Origin: Sphingobacterium tabacisoli
Lineage (GTDB): Bacteria; Bacteroidota; Bacteroidia; Sphingobacteriales; Sphingobacteriaceae
Assembly (NCBI RefSeq): GCF_017908035.1
Contig: NZ_JAEQMU010000001.1
Location: 496,001 to 560,000, forward strand
DNA length: 64,000 nt
Direction: 5' to 3'
The first letter of the stretch is position 1; every line of letters begins with the position of its first letter. Position numbers and translations under genes: made by a program. This document shows, one piece after another, positions 24,807 through 35,400 of this stretch. The notes beneath the pieces are model-generated. The model saw only the letters and a program-made list of their open reading frames with translations. It ran no database searches and had not been told where the DNA came from.

Positions 24807-26156
24807 TTATTCTTCGTTGAGGGTTATGCCTCTGTTAAATTGTTGTACCCGTGCAGGAATCTGGAAGGTGTACTGCTTGCTGCCAGGGGCTAATGTAGCC
24901 ATTACCTTTCCATTGGCCGGGTCTATACGCTGTACAGTAGGCATTCTGTTTTCCCGATCTAGGCGTTTCATATCCATCCATCTTGGGCCTTTGAAAGCCA
25001 GCTCCCGTCTCCGTTCGGCAAGTACTACCTTTAGCGCGGCTTCTTTATCGTTGGCGGATAAGGGTACATAGGCTGCTTTTAGGATACGTTTTTTGCGAAG
25101 GTTGTTGACTATTTCCAAAGCTTCTGCTACTTTGCCCCCGCGTGCTAGGGCTTCAGCTTTGCTAAGGTATATCTCCGGGTAAGAGATACCTAAATTGGAA
25201 CGTCCCGCTGGTGACACGTAAAAGATACCGTTGTTATTTGTTTCCGAAAAGAGAAAATAACGTAGGTCATCGCTGTTGTAATAGCTTTTAAGGTCATCGG
25301 AGTAAAGCATGAATAATGGTACAGAGTAATCGCTAGAACCCTGCATCCATACGCATTCGGGACCAACTTCTTCTTCCGGAAGTTCGTAGACATCGTTATA
25401 ATCGTTGTAGTCCATAAGCGTGTGGGGATTGGCTAAGGTACGGTCAGCAAAAGATAGCGACTTTTCGTAGTTGCCAAGATATAGGTGTACCCTTGTCAAT
25501 AAGCCCAGTGCCCCCTTTTGTGTAACACGGTAACCGTTTTTGTTTACTTTTGGAAGGTGTTCTATGGATGATTCAGTATCGTTAAGAATCAAATCCACGA
25601 CTTCCTGTAGCGTGGCGCGTTGTGGAATCGCATCGGTTACATTGGTACTGTTTACCAAAGGTACCCCCGGTAGGGAGGCTGCAGTCTGCGGATCGTAGGC
25701 TTTAGCAAAGGCCGTAAGTAAGTGGAAATAGGCAGATGCTCTATTCACTTTCGCCTCTGCAACAAGCTGCTGTTTCTGGCTGTCCGAACCATTGGTGGTA
25801 TTGGGAACCTGACTAATAATCACATTACAATGGTAAATGAGGGTGTAGTAGGGACCCCAGATTACAGGTGGTTCGAGTTCGTTGGGATCTAGTCCCGGAC
25901 GCCAGTAGTAAGAATTGGCCTGAGAGGAGCGGTTGTACTCGTCGTACAGGTCAAAAAAGTCGTCTGTCGTATAGAGGAGCTCCGGCGGAAACGCTAATGT
26001 CATCTGCTGTGAAAATAACATTCCCTCATAATCTTCTATCTTATCAGGTATGATAATGCCCTTGGGCTTGACTTCAAGAAAGTTGTTGCAGCTACTGAGG
26101 AATCCAACTAAGATCCCGATAGACACTAAAAACAAATTGGCTTTGATTGTTTTCAT
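24807..26156 (-). CDS. SusD/RagB-family outer-membrane lipoprotein (module B)
   Basis: 449 aa from the ATG at 26156, four bases after the SusC stop (26161). The open frame extends back to a TTG at 26174, but that start would overlap SusC and precede the lipoprotein signal; MKTIKANLFLVSIGILVGFL then SSC (lipobox) begins at 26156. SusD hallmarks: FLEVKPKG near the N-terminus and RRRELAFKGPRWMDMKRL near the C-terminus. Captures ligand at the cell surface for the SusC barrel. The ligand is unknown; no polysaccharide-degrading enzyme is encoded nearby on this strand. Confidence 0.92.
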   Translation of the reverse strand: MKTIKANLFLVSIGILVGFLSSCNNFLEVKPKGIIIPDKIEDYEGMLFSQQMTLAFPPELLYTTDDFFDLYDEYNRSSQANSYYWRPGLDPNELEPPVIWGPYYTLIYHCNVIISQVPNTTNGSDSQKQQLVAEAKVNRASAYFHLLTAFAKAYDPQTAASLPGVPLVNSTNVTDAIPQRATLQEVVDLILNDTESSIEHLPKVNKNGYRVTQKGALGLLTRVHLYLGNYEKSLSFADRTLANPHTLMDYNDYNDVYELPEEEVGPECVWMQGSSDYSVPLFMLYSDDLKSYYNSDDLRYFLFSETNNNGIFYVSPAGRSNLGISYPEIYLSKAEALARGGKVAEALEIVNNLRKKRILKAAYVPLSANDKEAALKVVLAERRRELAFKGPRWMDMKRLDRENRMPTVQRIDPANGKVMATLAPGSKQYTFQIPARVQQFNRGITLNEE

Positions 26157-26160
26157 GGGA

Positions 26161-29100
26161 TTAAAATTTGGCAAATAATGAAATACTGTACATCGGAGGC
26201 TGACTCAGTAACCTGCGTTGCCCATTTTGTTTGTCGATGGCCTCTGGATCGATGCTGTTGTCGCTGAATGTATAGCGCCAAGGGTTCTGTGCCTGAAGAC
26301 GGATCTGCGTCTGGCTCAGGCCCATCTTGCTGAGAAATGCTGCACGGGCATTGTACGTCACGACTACGTCGCGCAGTCGGATGTAATCCGCACGTTTGAC
26401 ATATTCGGCAGCGTACTGATAGCCATACAAGGAGTATGAACTGAAGTACAATGGGTTTGAGGCATTGCCGCGAGGGAATCCTGGAATACGGGTGCGGTTC
26501 TCGTCGCCAGGCTCGATCCAGAAATCGGTACCTCCTGCAAGTAGATTGTTGGAAGCGAGGTTGCCCAGATTATTTGGATTGGGCTGTTCGACTCGCATCA
26601 CATGGCCTCCATAATACATCAGGAGGGCACTGAGTTCCCAGTCACCTATACGCACACGGTTATTAAGGCCTAGTACACGTTTGGGGGTAGTAGTTCCACT
26701 GTATACTAGGTCGTCGAACAGGACATCAACTGCGTTATTACCATAGAAGTTGAGTACACGGGGTATATTCTCCTTGTTATAGACGAAAGGTTGACCGCGT
26801 TCGTTAAGACCGCCATAATTGTAGCTGAACACGGCATCCATCGGGTAGTCTTTACGGTTGACACCTTTGCTGACGATAAGCTGACTGTTGCTGTATTCTG
26901 TTGTCTTGACGGCAGTCACATTATTGTGGTTGAATGATGCGGTCAGGTCCGTATGCCATTCAAACTTGGGCTTACGGATATTGGCCGAACTGATGATAAA
27001 CTCTAATCCCCTGTTCTGTATCGATGCGGTATTGGCATTGTATTGATTAAAACCACTGGTCGGATCGGCATCGTATAGGCCAAAAAGGTCAAAAGAGTTT
27101 TTGATGTAACCATCTACTGAACCTGTGATTCTATTGTTCCATAATCCGAAGTCTATACCCGCATTATAATTCCGTGTTGTCTCCCAGCGTATAGACTGGT
27201 TTTCGGGAGTGAGGATATTGTTGGCAATAACAGGCTCGTAGGGAACCATATTCAAACGGGACTGTAAGATGAGGAACGGACCGCTGTCACTAGCAGGTAC
27301 ATTACCATTGAATCCCATGGAAGTTCTTACTTTTAACTCACTGAGCCATTCTTTGTCTGCTAAGAAGCCTTCTTTATGTGCCAGCCAGCTTAAGCCTGCA
27401 GACCATAAAGGTTTGTTTTTGTACTTCTTGTCGACTCCAAATAGGTTGGACTGATCTAGACGTAGACTACCTGTGGCGATGTATTTGCCACTATAGATAT
27501 AAGTGCCACTCATGTAATAGGACATAAAACGGGTATCGTGATGTGTCTCACCGATATAATCGTCCATATTGAAGGGGAACAGCATTTTCCCGACCTCGGG
27601 AAAGGCCGGGAAAGAAAGACCGCCTAGCGCCTGATAGTTGACTGGTTTGGAAACTAATACCTGGCCATCGTATCCAAAGAAGGAATTTCTGGAACCTGTA
27701 CGCAGTATTCTTCGTTGTTCTATACCAGCGATTCCACTCAGTTCGTGTTGGTCACCACCGAATCTATGATTGAAGTTGAGTTGTCCACGTAGGGTATACG
27801 AGTTTTCTCTCAGGTGATTGCGGGTCAGTTGATCACCACGTGGGATGTCAAGGAACTCTGGTGCTCCTGTCAACTTGTTTTTGCGTGCCCGACTGTTGAT
27901 TATGGCGCGTAGTTGATAGGCTTCTTCTGTGGTGAGTTTATCATTGACGCCGCTGTTGCTTTCGAATACACCGCCTATCTCGGCCGAAAGCCAGTCGTTG
28001 ATTTTGCCATTGAGGCGTCCCTGTAAACGGGCAATGGAACTGTTGCCTTTTTGTGTATTGGCATAGGTCTCGGCGTAAGGATAATAGTATTGATCATACA
28101 AGCCGAGGGTCAATAGTTTTTCATTACGCTCTGGCGTAACTGCATATAACAAATTGTCTCGTCTGGGACCTAATTTGACGGGTAGGGCATTGCCCTGCTC
28201 ATCTACCAGACGCTCGTAGGCGTAAAAGTTGTGATAGTCTACACGTCCACCTCTGTCGTTGGTCTTGTAGGTGTATACAGCGCGCAAATCGGCTGTAAGG
28301 CGCGAAGAGAAGTTGTACGTATTGGCAAGGTTTATATTGACCTGTTTGTTCTTGTCGCCAACATTATTGAGGCTCTCGCCCATGTAATTGACTCCTGCCA
28401 GATAGGTACTCTTGGCGCTACCTCCGCTTATATCGAGATTGAGGTTGCTGCTGTGCTGTTGTTGGTAGAATAGCTTTTGGTAGTCCTTTGCATTATCATA
28501 CGAGGCCAGTTGAGAAAGCTTATTATTGGCATCTTGTTCTGTAATACGGCCTGCCGCTTTATCAAACATGATCTCGTATACCGGATTCTTGACATAGCCT
28601 AGTAGTTCGTAGGTTGTTTCAGAGGGTTTTAAAAGTTCAAATTGCTTGCGCTGTACGTCGACAACCTCTGATGCTGGTGCGAAATTAAGATAGGAGAAAT
28701 CGGGACGGGAGCGGAAGCCGTAGGTTGCGCGTACATTGACACGTGTTTTGGAATCCTGTTTACCACGACGCGTTTCTACGACAATAACCCCATTGGAGGC
28801 CCGTACACCATATATGGATGCGGCAGCGGCATCACGTAGTACGCTTATAGAAACAATATCATTGGGGTTGATCGTAAATAAATCCATCTCCATAGGGAAC
28901 CCATCAACGACGATCAGAGGTTGCTTAACCGCGTCGAATGTGGATACACCACGGATGGAAAGCTCTCCAGACTGGCTATTGTAGACGAGTCCGGGGATTT
29001 TACCTTCGAGGTTCTCAAGAAAATTTCCCGATACAGAAACGCGCTGGTCGTAGGTGGCCTCATTCATTACGGTAGCGGCTCCGGTCAATCTGGTTTTGTC

Positions 29101-29751
29101 TATCTTTTGATAACCTGTATTGACCAGTACCTCCTGTATCGCAGAGGAGACACCTCGCAGTTGAATGTCACCCAGGTTGGGTTTGACCCGTAGCTGGGTT
29201 GGTTCGTAGCCAAGATAGGAAATAGATAGTGTAGCGTTTTCGGGTACCTGTTGGATTTCGAAGTAACCTAAGCTATTGGTTAAGGCAGCGATATCACGGC
29301 CGATTACACGAACCGAAGCCCCAGGAATAGGTCGCTGTAACGAATCGATCACTCGACCCTGTACGCGGATGGTGCCTTGCTGGGCTTCGTCAAAGTTTTT
29401 AGGGAGCGTCTTGTTGGAAGTTGCAGGCAATGCTACCCGTGTTAAGACTACGGTTTTGTCCTCTATCTTAGCGTGTAACGGTTGGTCCTGTAATACTAGA
29501 TTTAAAAAATCGGGCAGGGGCATGTTCTTAACATCTATGGAAACTGGTTTGGCACCCGCTAGATGTGCAAGGTCTACATAGACGGCGTAACCTGTCTGTT
29601 GTCGGATAGAACGGATCACATCCTCCAATTTTGCTTGCTTAACGCGAAGCGTAACAGACTGAGAAAAGGTGGAGGCACTGACGTGTAATAGGCCCACCGA
29701 TAGAAAGAGCATTAATAGCTTCATGACCCTAGTTAAGTAACGTATATTCAT
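26161..29751 (-). CDS. SusC/RagA TonB-dependent receptor with STN domain (module B)
   Basis: 1196 aa; a second ATG at 29724 gives a more typical signal peptide (MKLLMLFLSVGLLHVSA). STN domain at about 30-105 (VTLRVKQAKLEDVIRSIRQQ), a carboxypeptidase-D regulatory-like repeat at about 128-205 (RVIDSLQRPIPGASVRVIG), plug with QPLIVVDGFPMEM and SNGVIVVETRRG near 275-335, and a barrel to SISLFAKF. The STN domain marks a signal transducer working through FecR (29881-31068) and the ECF sigma (31346-31933). Forms the channel for the adjacent SusD. Confidence 0.95.
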   Translation of the reverse strand: MNIRYLTRVMKLLMLFLSVGLLHVSASTFSQSVTLRVKQAKLEDVIRSIRQQTGYAVYVDLAHLAGAKPVSIDVKNMPLPDFLNLVLQDQPLHAKIEDKTVVLTRVALPATSNKTLPKNFDEAQQGTIRVQGRVIDSLQRPIPGASVRVIGRDIAALTNSLGYFEIQQVPENATLSISYLGYEPTQLRVKPNLGDIQLRGVSSAIQEVLVNTGYQKIDKTRLTGAATVMNEATYDQRVSVSGNFLENLEGKIPGLVYNSQSGELSIRGVSTFDAVKQPLIVVDGFPMEMDLFTINPNDIVSISVLRDAAAASIYGVRASNGVIVVETRRGKQDSKTRVNVRATYGFRSRPDFSYLNFAPASEVVDVQRKQFELLKPSETTYELLGYVKNPVYEIMFDKAAGRITEQDANNKLSQLASYDNAKDYQKLFYQQQHSSNLNLDISGGSAKSTYLAGVNYMGESLNNVGDKNKQVNINLANTYNFSSRLTADLRAVYTYKTNDRGGRVDYHNFYAYERLVDEQGNALPVKLGPRRDNLLYAVTPERNEKLLTLGLYDQYYYPYAETYANTQKGNSSIARLQGRLNGKINDWLSAEIGGVFESNSGVNDKLTTEEAYQLRAIINSRARKNKLTGAPEFLDIPRGDQLTRNHLRENSYTLRGQLNFNHRFGGDQHELSGIAGIEQRRILRTGSRNSFFGYDGQVLVSKPVNYQALGGLSFPAFPEVGKMLFPFNMDDYIGETHHDTRFMSYYMSGTYIYSGKYIATGSLRLDQSNLFGVDKKYKNKPLWSAGLSWLAHKEGFLADKEWLSELKVRTSMGFNGNVPASDSGPFLILQSRLNMVPYEPVIANNILTPENQSIRWETTRNYNAGIDFGLWNNRITGSVDGYIKNSFDLFGLYDADPTSGFNQYNANTASIQNRGLEFIISSANIRKPKFEWHTDLTASFNHNNVTAVKTTEYSNSQLIVSKGVNRKDYPMDAVFSYNYGGLNERGQPFVYNKENIPRVLNFYGNNAVDVLFDDLVYSGTTTPKRVLGLNNRVRIGDWELSALLMYYGGHVMRVEQPNPNNLGNLASNNLLAGGTDFWIEPGDENRTRIPGFPRGNASNPLYFSSYSLYGYQYAAEYVKRADYIRLRDVVVTYNARAAFLSKMGLSQTQIRLQAQNPWRYTFSDNSIDPEAIDKQNGQRRLLSQPPMYSISLFAKF

Positions 29752-29805
29752 TAACTTTGTTAAGGTTTAGGTAAAAAATAAGTTAGTTTTCATTTAGACC
29801 ATTTG

Positions 29806-29830
29806 AGGGGAGTGTTGGTAGCACTTCCCT
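29806..29830. promoter_or_regulatory. Conserved hairpin between fecR and susC (module B copy)
   Basis: Arms 29806-29814 and 29822-29830 around loop TTGGTAG. Inner stem and loop match the module A copy (6076-6100); the two outermost pairs differ but remain paired (A-T and G-C here, C-G and C-G there). A run of five T follows at 29833-29837 on the plus strand. 55 bp before the susC start. Confidence 0.5.
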
Positions 29831-29880
29831 TGTTTTTGCGACGCCGATCTGCCGTCGGTTATAGTGTTATTATCCCTAGA

Positions 29881-31068
29881 CTATGGCGTCACCTCCTTTC
29901 TCTTGCTAATGACTAGGCGCTGTTTTCCGCTGTCACTTTTTTCCATGCGGTAATGGATACCACTGTTGTTTAAAAAACGTAGTACAGCCCGTAGATTGTC
30001 TGTGCGGAAGGCATCACCCATCATACGGTTTTTGGGTTTTTCGGTTTCATAGATGACTTCGAAACCATACCAACGGCCCATTTCCTTCATGATCTGATCA
30101 AAAGACTTATTGTCAAAGCTGAATTTTCCGGACTTCCAGGATATTTCGGTATCGACGTCAACATGTTTTCGGATGATTTCCTCATTGTTGAGAACGGCCT
30201 GCTGTGATGGCGCCAAAGTTTGCTGTTTGCCCGAGCGATTATTGCTGACCTGCACGCTGCCCTCAACGAGTGTGGTGCGCCAAATTGGCTCATCATCATA
30301 AGCAGCGACATTAAATTGGGTGCCGAGGACCTGAATCTCCTGTCTGGAAGAGCGTACTTTGAATGGTTTGTGTGGGTCTTTATGGACCTCGAAATAGGCT
30401 TCGCCAGAAAGTTCGACAAGACGCTGGTTCCCTTCAAAATGGTCTGGATAGCGTAGTCTAGAGGAGGCGTTAAGCCATACTTTGGTACCGTCGCTCAGGA
30501 TAATATGGTAGGTACTCCCGACAGGGGTAGTAAGTGTCATCCAGGTTGATTTGTTTTTGGATTTTTCGACATCCACCAAGGGGCTGCCATCAGCGTAAGC
30601 TATCTTACGCTGATCAATAACTATAGCAGACTCTTCCTGATCAAGCAATAGAGTTCTCCCATCTTCTAAGGTGATAGTTGCTTTATTTTGAGCTGGGTAG
30701 ATGTTGTCTACCTCTGCAAATTTTTCGGCTGCATCACTTGGCTTTTCGGTACTCTTCCAGAGAAATAGGGTGAATGTAAAGAATAGTATGATGGCGGCCG
30801 CATAGCGAATCCAGATTCGGCGTGTTGGTAATCGTTGCTCCTGCGTTTCTTCTTGAGCTGCGATTGTCTTAGGAGAAGGAATGATAATTTTGTCGTAATC
30901 CCGATATTGTCGTAACAGGTAATCGGGATCTGCTATGGATCTGGCCAGCTGACGGTTTTCTTCGGATTGATTCAACCAGTTGTCTAGAATTTTGCAATCA
31001 TTATCAGAGAGTGTATTAGACTGTTTGTCTAAAAGCAATCTTGCGATTTCTGAGGCCTTATGATTCAT
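29881..31068 (-). CDS. FecR-family anti-sigma factor (module B)
   Basis: 395 aa. Cytoplasmic N-terminal part, one membrane segment at about 87-104 (YAAAIILFFTFTLFLW), a periplasmic FecR domain with ILSDGTKVWLNASSRLRYPD and LSGEAYFEVHKDP near 195-230, and a C-terminal DUF4974-like part from about 320. It couples the STN domain of the receptor at 26161-29751 to the sigma factor at 31346-31933. The gap to the sigma gene (277 bp) is larger than in modules A and C and shows no obvious element. Confidence 0.93.
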   Translation of the reverse strand: MNHKASEIARLLLDKQSNTLSDNDCKILDNWLNQSEENRQLARSIADPDYLLRQYRDYDKIIIPSPKTIAAQEETQEQRLPTRRIWIRYAAAIILFFTFTLFLWKSTEKPSDAAEKFAEVDNIYPAQNKATITLEDGRTLLLDQEESAIVIDQRKIAYADGSPLVDVEKSKNKSTWMTLTTPVGSTYHIILSDGTKVWLNASSRLRYPDHFEGNQRLVELSGEAYFEVHKDPHKPFKVRSSRQEIQVLGTQFNVAAYDDEPIWRTTLVEGSVQVSNNRSGKQQTLAPSQQAVLNNEEIIRKHVDVDTEISWKSGKFSFDNKSFDQIMKEMGRWYGFEVIYETEKPKNRMMGDAFRTDNLRAVLRFLNNSGIHYRMEKSDSGKQRLVISKRKEVTP

Positions 31069-31345
31069 ATGTATAATTATTCGCTTTTGTACTTCCTTTA
31101 TGAAATTTATGAATACGCTGTATTTACTTCGAGATCCCTCAGTTGACCGACCGGTTCGACTTTTAATGGTCGTTAGCTTGTTCTAGTCACCTTTGATGGA
31201 GCTGTTCTAGCCGGTTAGTGCAGCGCGTATTCCTTTCTTCTCAGGCTTTATCTGCTTACTATAACACTTGACTTTTTAAAATCTATCCTGGGAAGAGAAA
31301 AATAATTTCTTTGGGCTATAGAACCAAAAGGAGCTAAGTGTTAGT

Positions 31346-31933
31346 CTATGAGATAAAGAGCTTAATAAAAGCCAGATAAAGACGGATGTCTTTGTTTTTT
31401 AGTATTGCTCTTAATTTTTCGACAGCACGTTTTTTGTTGTTATATACGGCCTCAGGTGTAATATCCAGTTCTTGGGAAATTTCTTCTGTGGTCTTGTCTT
31501 CGAAATAGGTCAGTCGAAACACCGCTTGTTGCTTTTCCGGAAGACGTTGCACTTCTTCGGATACAATAATCATTAATTCGGTCAATACGAGCTTGTCGAA
31601 AAAATGGTCTTCCTCTGATTGGTGTTGCAGGGCCTCAGCCATATCGATCCCTTTAGCGGTCTTTAGCTTTTGATGTCTTAAAAGGTTAAGGGCGGCATTG
31701 CGGGCTGTGGTAAATAGAAATGACTTGGCTTGTTCCAGTTGATGGAATCCGTGACGCTGTTTGTAATATTTGGCAAAGGTATCGGCTACAAGGTCCTGTG
31801 CGTCGAATTCGTCGAGGACTAGTTGTTTGGTAAAGAAAAATACGGGGCGGTAAAAGGTATAGTATATCTCTTCGAAAGGAAGTTCCTTTGAATCGTTTGA
31901 GATAGCAGCATCCATCATGCCTTTATTTTTCAT
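31346..31933 (-). CDS. ECF-type sigma-70 factor (module B)
   Basis: 195 aa. Region 2 at about 20-90 (FDAQDLVADTFAKYYKQ), region 4 at about 125-180 (LPEKQQAVFRLTYFEDKTTE, HTH EISQELDITPEAVYNNKKRA). Of the FecI-like Bacteroidota type, controlled by the FecR at 29881-31068. A -7 element CAAATATA on the plus strand (TATATTTG on the coding strand) at 31973-31980 is 40 bp upstream of the ATG, so the gene probably has a housekeeping promoter. The C-terminus is hydrophobic (LYLAFIKLFIS). Confidence 0.93.
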   Translation of the reverse strand: MKNKGMMDAAISNDSKELPFEEIYYTFYRPVFFFTKQLVLDEFDAQDLVADTFAKYYKQRHGFHQLEQAKSFLFTTARNAALNLLRHQKLKTAKGIDMAEALQHQSEEDHFFDKLVLTELMIIVSEEVQRLPEKQQAVFRLTYFEDKTTEEISQELDITPEAVYNNKKRAVEKLRAILKNKDIRLYLAFIKLFIS

Positions 31934-31972
31934 TTCAGTATCGTTTGGTCAGCAGTCTAGAAGAAGTAACTG

Positions 31973-31980
31973 CAAATATA
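31973..31980 (-). promoter_or_regulatory. -7 promoter element of module B sigma gene
   Basis: TATATTTG on the coding strand, an exact TAnnTTTG, with a weak CTTG at about 18 bp upstream. Places the start site roughly 30 nt before the ATG at 31933. Confidence 0.45.
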
Positions 31981-32187
31981 TACTTTTATAGGTTTCTACA
32001 AGTACGTGTGTTGGATAAAATTAACGTGGGGCCTGCCTGATGTACTGGTTTTTCAATAGCATTACGCTGTTTCGACTTTTGTATTCTGACAAGGTAGTTT
32101 AGAGGTTTATGGGGGCAGGAATCGATTACTTTTTATATGGTGCAGGCCTGTTATATTCCAGTTTTTACTATTAGCGATGTTACAAAA

Positions 32188-32195
32188 TGTATACA
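32188..32195. promoter_or_regulatory. Candidate GntR operator upstream of susC, distal
   Basis: TGTATACA palindrome in the context AAATGTATACAAAA. Same core as the sites beside the gntR gene and the lactonase/aminotransferase pair. 285 bp before the susC ATG, so weaker evidence than the proximal pair. Confidence 0.4.
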
Positions 32196-32322
32196 AAATA
32201 AATTGTAATACTATTTCCTGTTTACCGAAAACGTTCTCGGTAGGTGTCGTAAGCTGTATTTTAAGGGACTAAACATTGTTTTATTATTATTTTTAATGTA
32301 AAAAGTTTTAAAAACATATTGT

Positions 32323-32357
32323 ATTGTATACATAATATGCATATAATTGTATTCATT
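32323..32357. promoter_or_regulatory. Candidate paired GntR operators upstream of susC
   Basis: ATTGTATACATAAT at 32323-32336 and ATTGTATTCATT at 32346-32357 (one mismatch in the core). GTATAC and GTATTC start 23 bp apart, the same spacing as the pair at 41873 and 41896. The FadR/VanR branch of GntR regulators typically binds TNGTATACNA-like palindromes. Confidence 0.55.
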
Positions 32358-32479
32358 ATGATGCGTATCAGTGTAGCATTTAGAAAAATATGCTATTTGT
32401 TTTGCTGGTTCGTTGGTGAAAGCCAGAATAACTAGAGAATTATAAATCGTTAATTTAAATCATTTTAACCTGAGTATCG

Positions 32480-35400
32480 ATGAAACTAAAGCAGTTTAAA
32501 ATCAGGGACGTGGTAAATCGGAACTACGCATTGTTGGCGGTTCCCTTTATTACATGGAGTGCATTTGCTGGTCCGAATCCGGCTAGTCATGGTGTGCATG
32601 CCCCTTTGTCGTCTGTCCTGAGTCTATCAGGATCCTTAACTAATTTTCAACAACAACTGGTCGGTCAGGTATTGGACGAGAAGGGACAGCCGGTGCGTGG
32701 TGTGGAGGTTAAAAATCTCTCTACATCACTGTCGACTGTAACGGATGGCGAAGGGAAGTTTCGACTGAGTGGTTCGGGCAGTGATAAGATCAGGTTTAGT
32801 TCGATCGGATTTAAAACCAAAGTAGTGGATGCATCGAATGTTCAGGGGGTGGTATTGGAATCCAGCGAAAGTGAGTTGGAAGAGGTGGTAGTTGTGGGGT
32901 ATGGTAAGCAGAAGAAGGAGAACCTAACGGGTTCGGTATCTAGTGTGAAATTTGATGAATCTACGGTGAGTCGACCAAATATGAACTTAGCGTCAGCTTT
33001 AGTTGGTAAGGCTTCGGGGCTGAATATTGCACAGACATCGGGAACTCCCGGAGCGGAAGGGTTTAATCTGTTGGTTCGAGGTAAAGGAACAATGAACGAT
33101 GCGTCTCCTTTGGTCGTTATCGATGGGGTACCAGGGGCATTGAACGATGTGAATCCTAATGACGTGGAAAGTATTTCCGTATTAAAGGATGCGTCATCGG
33201 CTTCGATTTATGGTTCGAGAGCGGCAAATGGTGTTATTTTAGTAACCACAAAGCGGGGTAAGGGTGAAGATTTTACGGTGACGTATAATGGGTATTTTGG
33301 CCAGCAACAGGTTGCTAAAAATATCGATTTTATAACGGATATGGCGACTCATATGGAGTTGGTCAACGAATCCGAAGGTCGCGAGAAGTATAGTGCGACA
33401 TTGATCGATAATTGGCGGAAGGAGTCTGCGGCTGGTAATCCGCTATATCCAAATACAGATTGGTATAAAGAGATGTTGAATACTTCGCCATTGACCGAAC
33501 ATACTTTGTCTGTTAGGGGTGGTGGAGAAAAGGGCAACTTTGCGATGTCACTGGGTTTCTTGGATAATAAAGGTCTGGTTGATAACTCGGAATATAAGAA
33601 GTACGATTTTAGGATTAATGCCGACACCAAGATAAAGAATGTGTTGACATTAGGAGGGAATGTATTTGGTTCGTGGTCAAACCGTGATCCATTGGATGTG
33701 GCCAGTTTCTTTAACGCGATCCGTAATACGACACCCGGTGTAGTTCCAGTGTCTGAAGATGGACGTTATGGCGGCGAGATGTTTCCAGGAATGCCTCAGG
33801 GGTCTAACCCACGTGCCTATGTCGATAATGTGAGAGGAGACTATGAGCGTCAAAAATTAGGGTTGAAGTTCTTTAGTATTGTGAACTTTATGAAGAACCT
33901 AGAGTGGGAGAGTAGTTTTGGTTTTAATTACAACAATAATAGGAATTGGGAGTACGCAAGGCCTTTTGCGCTGTGGAATCTACAGACTGGACTCGAGTAT
34001 CAAAAGAAACCGAGCGTTAGCAGTTTGTTCAACGGTAGTATACGTAATTATTCTACGGTGTTGAATACCTTATTGCGCTATCGGGAGACTATAGCAGACA
34101 AGCACAATATCGGAGTGCTCGTAGGTTTCGACCAACAGTATAATCGGATGGATAAGTTTGATGCGAAAAAGAATGATATACTTGGGGATGATGCAATCTA
34201 TATCTTGGATGCGGGAGTAAACTTAGAAGCTATAAACGGATCTGGAACTGATGATGCATTGCAGTCGTATTTTGGACGTATAAACTATGATTTTAAAGGG
34301 AAGTATTTATTTGAGGCAAATGCCCGCTACGACGGATCATCTCGATTTGCAAAACAAAATAGATGGGGCTTCTTTCCGTCCTTCTCTGCCGGATGGCGAG
34401 TGACGGAGGAGTCTTTTGCTGAACCGTTGAAGGCTGTTTTTGATGAAATCAAGATTAGAGGATCGTGGGGACGTCTCGGTAATAATAGAATAGGTGATTA
34501 TACCTATCAGGTGGTCTACGGATCGTATCTATACCCATTTGGCGGACAGTTGAATCAAGGTGTTGCGCCTAAAGAAATTGCTAATAGCAAGATTAAGTGG
34601 GAGACAACGACAATTTCTAATATTGGATTAGATCTGGCCTTATTGAATAATAGATTGACATTCAGTGCGGAGTATTTTGATCGTAATACCTCGGATATCC
34701 TGACGAAATTGCCTATTCCGAAAGTCATGGGTAATTTTTTACCTCCTTGGCAGAATGTGGCCGAAATGCGTAATAGGGGAGTTGAATTGCAGGCCGGATA
34801 TTTCGGTAAGATCGGAAGTGATTGGTCTTACGGGGTAAACGGAAATATTTCATTCTTAAATAATAAGGTGTTGAAGTTTAACGGAGATAAATCTATTAGT
34901 GATTATTATATTACTATGGAAGGAAAACCGTTTAATAGCTTCTATATGCTTGAGTTTGATCGCATAATTCAGGACCAAAGTGAAATCGATCAACTGAAGG
35001 CTGATGGCTATACATTTGGTACTTATGTCGGTGGTGAACCGAAACCTGGAGATATGTTGTATAAGGATTTGAACGGCGATAAGGTATTCGATGATCAAGA
35101 TCGCGTCATTAAAGATTTTTCAGGATTGCCAAAAGTTACTTATGGATTGAATGTGAGTGTAGCCTATAAGAGCTTTGATTTTAATGTCGTGGCTCACGGT
35201 GTCGGAGGTGTGAAGCAGTACTGGGGTAATGATGGATTCAATACATTTAATATCAACGAAGGATTCTTGCAGAGCAAAGAGGTGTTGAACCGCTGGACAC
35301 CGGAAAATAAATCTACCGAATATCCACGTTTACGTAATTCGGGAAGTGCGCTGAATACGGTGTATAGTGATTATTGGTTGCATAATACCTCGTTCTTGCG

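Larger units (their letters stand above)
31934..32479. promoter_or_regulatory. Divergent intergenic region before the polysaccharide locus
   Basis: 546 bp, strongly AT-rich in its right half. It carries the module B sigma promoter at the left and three GTATAC-centred sites at 32188-32195, 32323-32336 and 32346-32357 ahead of the susC gene. No gene seen. Confidence 0.6.

Noticed and set aside
28270..28280. TGTATACA within the module B susC gene as a GntR site
   Set aside because: One such 8-mer is expected by chance in 64 kb and it lies in coding sequence far from the locus.
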